Assembly: GCA_950295325.1 (NCBI GenBank)
Contig: OX485808.1
Location: forward strand, 42,555,180 to 42,619,179
Length of the DNA stretch: 64,000 bases
Direction: 5' to 3'
DNA from: Polytrichum commune
Lineage: Eukaryota; Streptophyta; Polytrichopsida; Polytrichales; Polytrichaceae
The position numbers and the translations under genes are program-made. Below are positions 37,993 to 49,325 of the stretch, piece after piece (position 1 is the first letter of the stretch; each line of letters starts with the position of its first letter). The notes below the pieces were generated by a model. The model ran no database searches, was not told the origin of the DNA, and saw nothing but the letters and a program-made list of their open reading frames with translations.

Positions 37993-38496
37993 TAAGGGCC
38001 ACTTCACACACGAGCCAAGAGCCATCACCATGAAATTGTGAGAGCCCACAAGATAGTGTCTAAAGGCCGTCCCAAGACACCTCCAAAATCATGTAGTGCG
38101 GTCACGGATCCTCAAGTGTAGTGTGAAGTCATATGTACCGGGCCCTCAACCAAATGCTATTTCATTGAATTTCTATTCATGCGGGTCCTCACACATGATA
38201 AAATAGAATAAACCAACGGTTGTGAGCGTTCGGAATGCGATGGTCTCCCAATTTTGTGTTAGGCCTACCTCCAAGATGTGGTTTTTGAAAGTAGTCCAAG
38301 TGACCATGAAACGTGACCCATTTGATGCCATGTAGGAATCAATGTAGACTTTACATCCATCTTGCATTCACTTACTCTGTTGGTCCTTCAAATGTAATGT
38401 GAAGCGAACTTGGACCGGCTCTGCCTTTTCCACCAATAAGAGTGCTAAAAGTGTAAGGGTCACAAGCTCTCAGTCTCGTGTGTGAAGTGGCCCTAA
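37993..38496. mobile_element. Nested PIF/Harbinger-like miniature element (498 bp, 37996-38493), TSD TAA
   Basis: The terminal inverted repeats GGGCCACTTCACACACGAG and CTCGTGTGTGAAGTGGCCC are perfect over 19 bp. A 3-bp TAA borders both ends (37993-37995 and 38494-38496), the usual Harbinger duplication (TWA). No transposase is encoded. The first ~80 bp of this element also appear in the right MULE arm (40329-40410, inverted), so arm duplication or conversion happened after it inserted. Confidence 0.85.
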
Positions 38497-39042
38497 GTGG
38501 CAAGGGACGGCTAAGGCTAGGTCATTTCTTTTACGTACTCATACATGAATTTACACTTCAAAGCAATGTGGACACTTCCAACTTTCCCCAACATTGTAAG
38601 GTAACCGCGTCTTAAACGGACATTTTTTTTTTCACCCACTTGTACTAAGATACTAGGATGCCAAACATGTAATTAATGCGAGATGATTAGCACATCCAAT
38701 TTGTGCCCGTGCCCACTTTCCTCATAATTTGAGGAGCTCATGTGAATATTCTATTCACTATCAAAATGAACATTCCATAAGTTAAAACAATTACCATTTA
38801 GGCATCCCCAATTATGAGATTTGTTTATTTAGCATGGTTAATAAGTTCTCAACACGATGTCCTCTATCTTTTCAAGACATGCATTTTGGTGTCCATACCT
38901 AACTTCAAGACTTGCACATATACCACTCAAATATACATGTCCAATTAAGAAGAGTGACCACAAAAGGCCCTTATACATTTGTAAATAATTGTATCATACT
39001 TAGTGTCACCTACATTACATAATCTATGTATTATGCCTATTG

Positions 39043-40292
39043 TCAAGCAAATCGAATATTTTCATCTGGAAATGTAATGCCTCTAATGACATTACCATTA
39101 TGTTGTAATTCTATGTTATATGATTGTGGATAGTCTCCCTCCTTGCAATGGTTGTAACATGATAGCCTACCAATATACCATTTGTTTGTTTCGTCATTGA
39201 AAACCTCCACCAACTTTCCAACCAATGACCCATCAATGCCAATTGTTCCAAATTCTAACTCGCCTCTAGTCACTTGTGAAGCACAATTCCTACACGAGGT
39301 GGAATCATAACTAGATAAAATGATATCATAGTCTCCGCACACACGACATTTTTGCTTGAAAACCTTTGGAAATTGTACGCGCTTTCATTTTCGGGCAACA
39401 TTTTGTCGTTGGTGTTTTTCCCTTGTATTATTTGGCCTCTATAAACCTTGCGTACTTATCTCGGTTGTAGTAGAAGGTTGGGTCATATCATCTTCCATGG
39501 TGACCATTGTGTCCTCTCCCCTCCAAGGCCTCCCATGACCAAATCTTGTCCTAGTCACATGAGCTTGGATAGAAGAAATATTAGTTCCTGCACGAGGTAG
39601 ACTAATTGCTTTGGGTGTAACCCTAGGATTAAATATTGATTTCGTGGTTCTCCCGAACACCTTAACCGCTTTATCCAAGGCATCAAGTTGTGGTTGAATT
39701 AGTAAATCAATTTTATCTCGCATGAAAAAATCACGCATAATGGCTTGAATCCTATCATTTATGGAATCAACAGTAATATTAGTCCCTTGACTAACTTGGG
39801 TGCCCAAATCTTCCATGGGTTCATCTTCCAAAGATAATGGAAGCATACTGACATTTGCATCATTACATATTATGTCCTCTTCACCTTCAGCCTCCGTAAC
39901 TGCCTCTGCAAAACAAATGATTTTACGATCAATAACTTAAATCATAAGGTAATTTAATAAATTATGCAATGTCTATATCTCGATATCAACCCATTCTATA
40001 CTTATATATCAAAGTTTCCCACATATCTCATTAAACGGTCACAAAAACTCTACCACTCGTGTCAACTACGTTAACATTCTCATTATATGTAGCTAATCAT
40101 TTTCCAATTCCAAATAATACCTAGTTTGTATATGAGTTGAGTTTCTGACATACCTATTGGATTGCTTTCTTCGTCATCAAATAGTGTGTCATTTTTTATT
40201 GACCTTCCCGCTTCAGTTGAAGCTTCAACCTCAAATTTTTCATGTACAACATGTAAAAATCCCTCTTCGTTCGATGATAGTAATATCTTCAA
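39043..40292 (-). pseudogene. Broken gene fragment inside the MULE: Cys4 zinc motif plus Tudor-like domain
   Basis: Coding-like block 1 (40292-40154) ends at AATAG|GTATGT. Block 2 starts at 39905 after TTTTGCAG. Joining them keeps one frame (..NPI-EAVTEAEGEED..). From there the frame runs to the stop at 39043 but is broken by TAG (39439-39441) and by TGA (about 39382-39384). Both could come from C-to-T changes (CAG, CGA). The C-terminal part has CRVCGDYD..SCRNC (four cysteines spaced like a zinc ribbon), then a Tudor/SH3-like stretch (LVEVFND..KWYIGRLSCYN..ENIRFA), suggesting a histone- or nucleic-acid-binding host gene captured by the element. It begins 37 bp inside the right arm, so the arm may have supplied a promoter. 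No clear ATG is visible. Parent gene unknown. Confidence 0.6.
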
Positions 40293-40899
40293 ATGTTTTA
40301 ACTCTCATATTTTAAATTAACATGAAGACTTGGGACGGCCTTTAGACACTATCTTGTGGGCTCTCACAATTTCACGGTGATGGCTCTTGGCTCGTGTGTG
40401 AAGTGGCCCTTAGCAAGTAAGGGTAACCAACTAGTTATTTAGTAAGTAGAGTAAGGGTAACCAACTAGTTAATTAGTAAGTAGAGTAAGGGTAACCAAAT
40501 AGTTAGTTAGTAAGTAGGCCTACCTAGCTGCCTAGCCCACCGAGCCCGCCTAGCCACTAGGCCCGACACCACCCTAAAGCCGGCCTCCCCGAAAAAAGAC
40601 ATGAGGCCCACGGCCCCACCCCGCCTTGGTGGCAAGCACCACCCCCACCCCCACCCCCTCGCCACCTAGGATCATTGAGGCCCTTGGATGGGCCTTGGTG
40701 GATCAACGGTCCGGATGCACTATGCTCGCGAAATCAAGAGGCTCATTCACAGCGCCTCAGTGAGGGGGTTTACTATTGGCTTTAAAATAGCACGGAGCCT
40801 TGGAGCATCCGCCCCGGGCTAGATCACATGTGTCCAAGGCTAGACCCCGCCTCCGGTACGCCTCCTTCACTGCTCGGATGAAGCCCATGTTTTCTATCC

Positions 40900-41590
40900 A
40901 CTCCGCCCGACTTCAAAACATAATATTGTCCTTGCATTCTTGAAAGGCCGCTTGTCCATATAACCCATATTTAGTAGATTCATCTTCTAGGTCTAAAATC
41001 CAATGCATGTGTTAACCTCCATCGAGTAAATAAGCACTTGATTGGAATTTCATTTTTGAGGTGGAACCATCAATAAAACATGTAATTAACTTGGAAGTAA
41101 AAAATATTACAAAACACTTACTAGCACCAAGGTTATAATTTTTGTGACTTACCATTGAAAGGGTGTTTGTCATTCTTGACAAGTGTGATTGAGCACATTA
41201 GTCCTCATATCTAAAACAAATCATGATTATTTCCAGTAAGTGCATTATATAATTAATTAGGCTCAATTAATTTGGTGAGCATACTTGTTGGTTTAATTGT
41301 TTAGAATGACAAAGACCCTTTCAATGGTGAGTCACAAAAATCATAACCTCAGTGCGAATGAGGGTTTTGTAATATTTTTGACTTCCAAGTTAATTGCATG
41401 TTTTACTGACATTTTCACTTCGAAAATGAAATCCCAATCATTTTCTTATTGATTCAATCTAGGTGAACATATATATTGGATTTTGGACCTTGAAGATGAA
41501 GTGCACTCAGTATGGGTTATGTGGACAAGTGACCTTCAAGAATGCAAGAGTAGTTTATATTTTTTAAACTTGGGCGTAGTGGGCAGGGAG
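40900..41590. repeat. Foldback repeat: arms ~40900-41185 and ~41300-41590
   Basis: The two arms are inverted copies with moderate identity: CTTGCATTCTTGAA..GGTC(C/T)AAAATCCAAT..AACTTGGAAGT(A/C)AAAAATATTACAAAA..GGTTATAATTTTTGTGACT against the reverse of 41300-41590. A ~110-bp spacer separates them. A third, single-arm copy is at 44115-44470 and a fragment at 28350-28400. No clean target duplication was found, so the ends are approximate. Confidence 0.75.
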
Positions 41591-44500
41591 CGTAGCCTGG
41601 GGCGGAGCATCCTTCGTGTGGTTGCTCACAATAGGCCCCTCAAACTAGCACCCATGTACCCCGCTTGCCTTGAGATAGCCTCAAGCATGGCCTTTATCCA
41701 AATTTGCACGGTGTTCTCAATGAAATGAAATTGATTTTTTAGGGCCGGTTCACATGGGGTCTCAAGTCCCAACATGGAGGCAAAGTCCCAACTTTTGAGC
41801 CTCAAAGAATCATTAAATATGGTTGATTATTATTAAAGTCATATTTTAATTATTCTATGAAAAATTAATTGTGGGATTTGTTTTGAGAATTGGGTCTAGC
41901 TTTTTGTTCAACCCAACTCTCAACACAAATCCCAAGACTCACTTCCAAAAAGTGTTGCCATGTAGGCATCCATGTCATACTCAAGACTTAGGACTTGGGA
42001 CTTGCCCTTAAGAGTCCGGGAAGTCAAAGGACTAATGGGATTGAAAGTGGTTTCAATCCGGCTACTTTTTTAGAGAGCAATAGTGTGGTGGCCTCTAGGA
42101 GATATTGACTAATGTCAACAAGATGATCCAATTGAAGAAAATACTTCAGGCTCCCTAACACAACATTCCCAAATAGTGATGGAAACATATCTTTAATGGG
42201 GTTATGTAGGGGATACTTTGATTTCAAGGGTAGGTGTCGCCTTTTTGGCTATTATGAGTTCAATAAAACTTCATATGTCAAGTTCCATATTAAAATCCAA
42301 GTGAATGCCCTTGCATTTCATTTTTTAAATCTATCAATTTTTGAGAGATGTTTAAATTCCAATATATGGTGTGATTAATGGGTATGGCTAGCTTAGTCCA
42401 CCAATCCTAAAATGACAAGCTAGAATTTCATTTCTTGTAACCCATTTCCAATATTTTAAGATATCCTCGTTTCATTATTAATAAAACTTGGGTCGCTTTC
42501 TGCATAAGCTCATGAACCCTCCTTTGGCCAACTTGCCCAAAATTTGACCTCAACAATTTAGGTGATTACTATATGACAATCGTATGTTTACCAATTGTTG
42601 GCCAAATTGAGCTTGGACTACAACGCAAAAGTCAAGCACATCAACAACAAACATTTAATGGCCATGACATCATAGAAATCATGGATGCGTTGCAAAAACA
42701 CACTAACGTACAAAGGCCTTATAGCAACAACTTAGGAAACCTTTGCTATTTCAGGTAGGCTAGATAGCTTGGAAATATTTTCATAAAATTCCATAGATAG
42801 ATAAATATATACACAGTCTACACAAAATATTCCAAACAATAATAAATTCATATGCAACGTACAAAATATGCAAAGTCATCTTAAGGAATGAGCCTTTTCT
42901 CTTCACTAGGGGGGTCTACTAATGTTGGATTGCTAGGTGAGAATCATTACAAAATTAACCTTATTGCAAATGAGGATGTTTAACTAAATGAAGGTGTTGT
43001 CCCCCCTTTTGTGGATCAATATCACCACCTCGTTAAGCGGCTAGATTCTCGATTAGCCATTGCGATGGGCAAAGTTGGTGCTCTTCTAAAAGTGTTCTTG
43101 CATCCTTCTTATACCGCTATTGTGAATGGCCAAAGTGGTCCGATTTTATACTTAGTACCGCATATGATTAATCGCTTTTAACAATGACTTACTTGATGGC
43201 ACCCTTACACTCACTTGTTGACAACTTAAGGATTTTTTAAAAAGTGTTAGTTTAAGGCCTCAATACCTTATGCTTTAAATTTGCAAAACATTAAGTCCAT
43301 AATGGGAGAGAAACATGGTAAACCCTTGAATTTGTAAGAGCCAAAACCCAACCCTATGCACATGCATAGTTGTAATGTGCATTTTGAAACATTGTTTTGA
43401 AATGAATTGTTTCAAAACGAATGAACAAATGTTTCAAACATACTTTGAAATATTTCGAAACACACAAATTTCATGATAAAAAACTAGAGTATGTTATAAG
43501 CTCTAGGATTACAATCCATCACTTGTACAAAGCCCTAACAAGCTCAAGTGTGCTATTTTGTGAGAATAAGCACGAGGATCCTCATAATTGTCAAATTCTT
43601 GCAAACTAGAAGCAATCAAATCATGTTTACTACTCAAATGGTTAACAAAACTGCCACTTTTGACATCATCATCATCATCATAGGTGTTGCTTTCCAAATT
43701 CCTTGTTTCAAAAAGGCTTTGGCTTGAAGTATAGAGGTTGCTTGAAATTGAGTTTCATCTGTTGAAGCTACAATCACAACGACAACGGTACCCCAAACCT
43801 TAAACTTGGACTCTAATTTGGAAACAACATTTGAAACAAATGTTTTTGCTCATTTCGAAACACCATCTAAAACGAACATTTTTGTTCGTTTCCAAACAGA
43901 TAGAAAGTGTGTTTCACTGCAACTATGTGCACATGTTTGGAGGGCCATAATTAGAAGTATAAATTATTCACAGACTTCTGGCCGGGATGCGAACGCCCAT
44001 GTTCTTCAGTAAAATTTATCAGCTTGTCAGCCTCATCTCTTTATTAAAAGAAAACCAACACAATGAATGTAGTACCTTCAACAGTAAATTATTAAGCAGC
44101 TTTGGGGCATTCCAAACCACGTATCAGGGGCTAGGGTGAACCAACACCCACACTTGTACCCTCGGGGGATGAAGGCCTCGCGGATGACACTGAAAACTTC
44201 ATCCTTCTTTATGGGGAAGCCCGCTTGACTACAAATCCCATATTGAGTGCACTTCGCCTTCAAGGTCTAAAATCCAATATATATGTGCACTTCCAATTAG
44301 TAAATAAGCAATTCATTGGGATTTCATTCCGGAAGTGAAACCATCAATGAAGCATGTAATCAACTTGGAGGTCAAATAAAATTACAAAATCCTCATTAAC
44401 ATTGAGGTTATAATTTTTTTGACTTACCATTTGAAATTCTCTTTGTCATTCTAAAATGACACTTAAATTTAGTGTGTTGATTTACTATGTATATTTTATA

Positions 44501-45569
44501 ATATTTTAATAACGCCGCCTACTTTCACAAGTATTCATAATTAATTAATTAATTAAATGTAATTATTGGAATTAATTAATTAATTAAATTGCTGAAATGA
44601 ATTACTGGAATGAATTGGTTCAGTTAATTACTGGAAGTAATTGAATTAAATTACAATAATTAAACATTATAATTAATTAGTCTTACTTTATTTGGTAAGT
44701 ACACTTTTGAAGTATGGAAGACCGAACGATTAGCTATATTGATTTACTTAGGCCGGATCCTCTTCCGCCAAGATTTGACCTTCGACGGAAGCCACAAGCA
44801 TCTACGAGGTTGCCATGACGGAAGTCAAGTTGACGGAATGAAGTGGAATATTAGATTGTGCATGGTTTGTGCATATATGTGATTTATAAAGGGCATTTTT
44901 ACTGTCGTCCCAATAATAAAGTTATTACTTATGTAATATGTTGTAACACTTTTAGGATATTTTTTTAATTTAAAAATTCAAACAACCGTTTATTATTGCA
45001 TATTTTTCTATGCATATTCATCGTTGTCTTACAAAATTTGAAATTTTAATATTATATATAGAGTAGCAAATATGTGTATTTTAGTGTATTTGTCCTTATG
45101 ACAAATTGTTTTATAGATCAAAAATCTCGATAGCGGTGATAATTTGTTGGTCATCATACTACATTGGTTACTTTGTTGCTTGAGGGATCCCTAATTAGAT
45201 TTGTGTGGATAAGTAAACCAATTATGGTATTTAGTGTCACATATATTATTTGCGAAGGGCCTAAGTTAGATGCCTAGAGGACTCAAAGTGCCAATATGAC
45301 ATTATTTATGAACATTAGTAACTTCATAAAATGGAAAAGTATTTACATTATAACATTTAGCATTGCACATTGGAATACTTCAGATGGTAACTTACGTTTT
45401 AGTATCAAGGATACAATTTGGCATACTAATGAAAAATATCATATGCTTCCATTTTAGTGTGCAAGTGATAGATATTCTTAATTCATTTGAGTACATGGGT
45501 GGCTATTACGATGTATTTTGGTGGATGGATGAATTCGAAAACCAGGGCGTTAGTTAGTTAGGGAGAAAA
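41591..45569. other. Gene-free region with repeat fragments
   Basis: 41600-41720 has a short GC-richer stretch without a recognised gene. 43380-43480 and 43810-43905 share TTTGAAAC/GTTTCAAA and TTTCGAAAC motifs in both orientations. 44530-44600 is an AATTAATT simple repeat. 45215-45250 contains a lone GGTATTTAGTGTCAC, probably a broken end of the CACTAAAT family. ORFs are all under about 80 codons. Confidence 0.5.
44115..44470. repeat. Additional copy of the 40900-41590 repeat family
   Basis: It matches one arm of the foldback in the same order: GAGTGCACTTCGCCTTCAAG, then GTCTAAAATCCAATATATATG, AGTAAATAAGCA, GAAACCATCAAT, AACTTGGA, TTACAAAA and GACTTACCATTTGAAA. It appears as a single arm, not a hairpin. 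Confidence 0.7.
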
Positions 45570-45870
45570 ATGGGCGGACGGGGCGGGAACGGGGGGAACG
45601 CGGGGGCGGACGGGTGGGAATACGGGGGCGGGTGGGAACGGGGGCGGACGGGGGGGAACGCGAGGGCGGGTGCGAACGGGTGGGGCGGACGGGGGGAACG
45701 CGAGGGCGGGTGGGAACGGGGGGGGGGGAACGCGGATACGGGGTACGGGAGGGACGGGTACGGGGGTACAGGAGGGGAACGCGGAGAGGAGCGGGGCGGA
45801 CGGGGGGGAACGGGTCAGGAACCGGGTGGGAACGGGGAGCGAATGGAGGGGCGGACGGGGATATATAAGT
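45570..45870. repeat. G-rich minisatellite (GGGCGGACGGGGGGAACGC-like units)
   Basis: About 300 bp of plus strand built from variants of GGGCGGACGGGGGGAACG and GAGGCGGGTGCGAACGGG-like units, with many runs of 3-9 G. The plus strand has strong G-quadruplex potential. All six frames are long and open because the repeat has few T and no regular stops, so ORFs here are artefacts. An ATATATAAG lies at its downstream edge (45861-45869). Confidence 0.85.
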
Positions 45871-46418
45871 GGAGGGGACCACTTATAGACCCCACTCCAC
45901 TCCTTATGGGCGCCCGGACAACCCTCTTCTACCAAAGAATGCGGGGTAGCGGGGCACTCGGGGGAACATAGGGTCCCTCTTGGGGATCATTTTTCACATA
46001 TTTTTATTTATTCACGTGTTTTGTGGGTGTGATCACGGTGGCGGTTTTTTTGGCACATTCATTTTGACGCGCCTAGTCAACTGCCTCTACGTAAGCGCCG
46101 ATAGCGGGGTGCTCGAAGGGTGTGCTGAATTTATGTACTTTATTTTTTAACAACATTTTTGAACTCATTCCACAGCAACACTATTTTAAAGTGTATGCTT
46201 GGATGTTTTGTAGCACTATTATGAAGTGCAATTAGTAATTTAAAAATTAGAGTTCTAGATTAGACTTAGAAACTACGATTTGGGTGGATACGTGGCAAGT
46301 GGAGGATCCAAAAACATGACAAGTGGAGGATCTGGAGACATGGCAAGTAGAGGATCAAGGGAGCACAAGAAATATGGACGCAAGGCCGCTGAATTGGAGT
46401 GGGATGTTTATGATGACG

Positions 46419-48655
46419 TCACCTAAAAAACTAGGCCAGGTTGGGAGAATGTACCACAGTCGTGGTCTACGAAGACTGCAATGCAGTATGTGGGTTTCCC
46501 TCACTTTGATCGGTTGTGTCCAAGACCTTGTCACGAGCGACATTGCAAATACATTAGTGCGAGTTATATCCAACTTGTAGACGTGGACACAAAATGGAGA
46601 TTTCTAAAAATATTTAGAAATATCTCCAGTTTGGAAAGATGGCCCAATAGTGCAATTCCGAAGTCTGTGGCATGTATGATGTATGCGGAGCACGTGTTGC
46701 GAGTTAGAGTGGATTGGGCAAGTCTGGGTGCTCTGAACGAGAAGAAATTTGGGGGTATTGGAATTGCATTCACTATGTGTATAGTTCCAGATATTCCATA
46801 CACTCTCGTTCCGGAGTGGTTCAGGAGGAATCCTAAACTAGTGGCTGAGCCTGGAACCCAATTCTTGAGGGTCGGGAACTAAAAATACCATGTCCTTATC
46901 GACGAACAACCAATGATGTGGAGGTGGTAATCGAGGAGGCGTTTGCGAATATGGATGACGGCATGAAGGCTATGGAAGTCCAAGAGAATATGGTAAATAT
47001 TGAGGTCAACAACTTGATCAACGAGGTGGTTAACGAGGTAAACCTTGGTGAACTTGGAGCCGACACGATGGTGAGCAGAATGAAAGAATTGCGTAAGCAA
47101 CATGCTGAGGAAATTCGTGAGTATTAAGCAAAGATTTTCAACTTGAGAAATCAAGTTGCAACACTTACAATGGGGGAGGCTGGCAGTTCAAGTAGTACAT
47201 CAATTGCACTACCAGACATTAACCTTCAGTCTTTGCAAGCAGAGAGGGACACATCGTTAGAAGAAGCCAAGATTGTAAGATCACAAGCTTTGGAAGTATG
47301 TACGACGAATCAAGTAATGTAAGGAAAGATGGAGGCTTTGCAAAAGAGGTGGTGAACATGCAACAACAACTTTAAGTGATCAATGAAGTGGTTGTTGATC
47401 ACAAAGCCAAGATTTGGTCAACTGGAGGACCAGAATGCAAGGCTGAAGAAATTTCTGTTGGATGCGATTGTGGAGCGCAAGAATATGAGGACAGGCACAT
47501 TGTTTGCTGTGGCTAAGGCCCGTCAATTTGAAGCTGAGTTTGAAAGCATCCAGAAAGAATGGAACCGCAATCAAAAAATGAGGAACATGATGCTCACGTC
47601 ATGGCCAGAAGATGAGCAGATGTACCCTAGTAGGTGGGATGAGAATGCGGACTTGACATTGCCAAGCGGGAGCATTGATTGGCATCAAGTGCTCGATGAG
47701 GATCACCATTGGGATGTGGAACAAGTGCATGAATATGCATTCCACATGTTGGAGAGAAGTTATGGCCAAATTCATATGCAATGGTTTACGACGGATCCGG
47801 GTGTGCGATTTGCCAATGCCTATTTGGCCCAGAGGGATGCTTTCAAGTTGGATCATGTGGGGCACAATTCCATCCACAATGTCTAATAGGGAACCTAATC
47901 AAGAAACGCCAATGTCCTCATTGTAGATCACCCTTCTACCCTCGTTTATACCTCCAATTTGAGCCTTTGGGATGACATGCCTAACGTGTGGTTGTTAAAG
48001 CCTGAGGACTTTCCCTTCGAACTTCAAGAATTTGATGGGGAGAACGTTGAGTGAAATTGGTTATACAATTGTGCCAAGGTTGAGCTCTGGAACGAGAACA
48101 GAAATGGAGCATGGACACGGAGTGCACGTCAAATTATGTATGCTGCAGATGCCTTATATTCCAACAAGCCCCCGAGTATAGCTTGAAAAGATTTTTTTAC
48201 CAATGTCTTGGTTGGCATTGGGATATAACAAACGGACAATTAAAGAGAGGCGCTCATCTTCCTTGGTACAATGCAGCAGGTCTCGAATCAGTATCGGAGC
48301 ATGATTTGGATCAAGATGCAGATGACATGCCTATGAAACTGGATCCGAGAATTGAATTGCAGTTTGAAGAGGGGTACCTCCAGAACAGGCTGCAATTGAT
48401 GCACTCTTGCATAGAGTTACGGATGATGCGGTTTTGAAATGGCTAAATGGTGGGCCTAGACCACGTAATGCCGTTCCATTGTCTCTTGGAAATTGTCCAT
48501 TTCTCACCAGTGGAGCAGCGCGAAGCATGGAAGGTGCAAGGGAATCATCACGAGCACGACGAGGACTTCAATGGCATGGCGGTCTTCATCCAGCTAATCG
48601 AGTTGCAATAGACCTCGATTCAGATTCAGATTATGAATTTTTGTATGATGTTTAG
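46419..48655 (+). pseudogene. Broken gene: coiled coil plus C-terminal RING-type zinc finger
   Basis: Pieces in three frames read as one ancestral protein. 46419-46882 encodes a globular segment (MQYVGFPHFDRLCPRPC..) that I do not recognise. 46918-47560 is coiled-coil-like and rich in E, Q, K and L. 47383-47800 follows in another frame. A RING-type finger, CAIC-x(15)-C-x4-H-x2-C..CPHC, lies at about 47802-47936. The last block, 48407-48655, ends in an acidic IDLDSDSD stretch resembling a SUMO-interaction motif. Stops at 47125-47127, about 47320-47322 and about 47374-47376 each sit where CAA would fit, and there are at least three frame changes. It would originally have resembled a RING E3 ubiquitin ligase. 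Host gene or transposon passenger cannot be decided. Confidence 0.6.
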
Positions 48656-49325
48656 GCAGTTGTATAGGAAGGGAGGAAGACTTTGGACACAATGAGCATA
48701 TTTCATGTTCAAAGAATTTGTAATATGAAGAGGATTTACCGGCAAGTTGTCATTTCTAAGATCGTGTAAAAGATAGCATATGGATGCCACATGTTTTAAT
48801 GTTTTTCGAAACTTTTAAAAACTTACTTGAATATTAGTAATTCATATGATAGTCTAACCAAGAGTATTATTAACTACATAGTCATTATTGAATACCACAT
48901 AAAGATATAATTATATAAAACACATAGAAAGGTTCTTAAAAAGAGGAAGTCACCAACGAAGCATGTACAATCAAGCAATAGGGGATTGCAATATTTATAG
49001 AAGTATTTTTTTTAAAAAATTCAATAAATAAATATAAAATTCCATTCACTGTAAAAATAATATAAAATATTAACTAATAATGGCATAACATGATGTTGGA
49101 AATTAATTGCAATGACAAGTTGACAACCATATGGTATTTTAATTTTTTTTAAAAACATGCAATAAATAACTTTATTACTATAATAAAACGATACAACCGC
49201 GAAGGTAACGTTCGCTTTATGGTCTAAATGTCTTACCGAAGGCCCTAAGGTTGTATCAATTTAGACGTAAGTAATAAATTACGGGAGTAAGTGGGAGCAC
49301 CAAAAACCACATTTGTGCAAAACCA
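48656..49325. other. AT-rich spacer
   Basis: Very AT-rich, with A and T runs and no ORF of note. It lies between the convergent RING pseudogene (plus) and the hAT transposase remnant (minus). Confidence 0.5.

Larger units (their letters stand above)
37263..40777. mobile_element. Mutator-like (Pack-MULE-type) element, 37272-40768, with 9-bp TSD
   Basis: The 9-bp target duplication TTTACTATT is exact (37263-37271 and 40769-40777). Terminal inverted repeats begin CCCCGTCATTGAGGCGCTG (left) and CCCCCTCACTGAGGCGCTG (right, minus strand), two mismatches in 19. Arms are about 440 bp (right, 40329-40768) and about 506 bp (left, 37272-38076 without a nested insertion). Both arms carry a ~33-bp sub-repeat (CTACTTACTAAATAACTAG, then TTGGTTACCCTTA); the left has two more copies, which accounts for the 66-bp difference. 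No MURA-type transposase is present, so it is non-autonomous. Its one coding-like segment reads leftward from just inside the right arm. Confidence 0.92.

Noticed and set aside
45550..45971. Several overlapping ORFs of 72-133 codons on both strands
   Set aside because: Composition artefact of the G-rich minisatellite; nothing but Gly/Arg/Pro/Ala low complexity.
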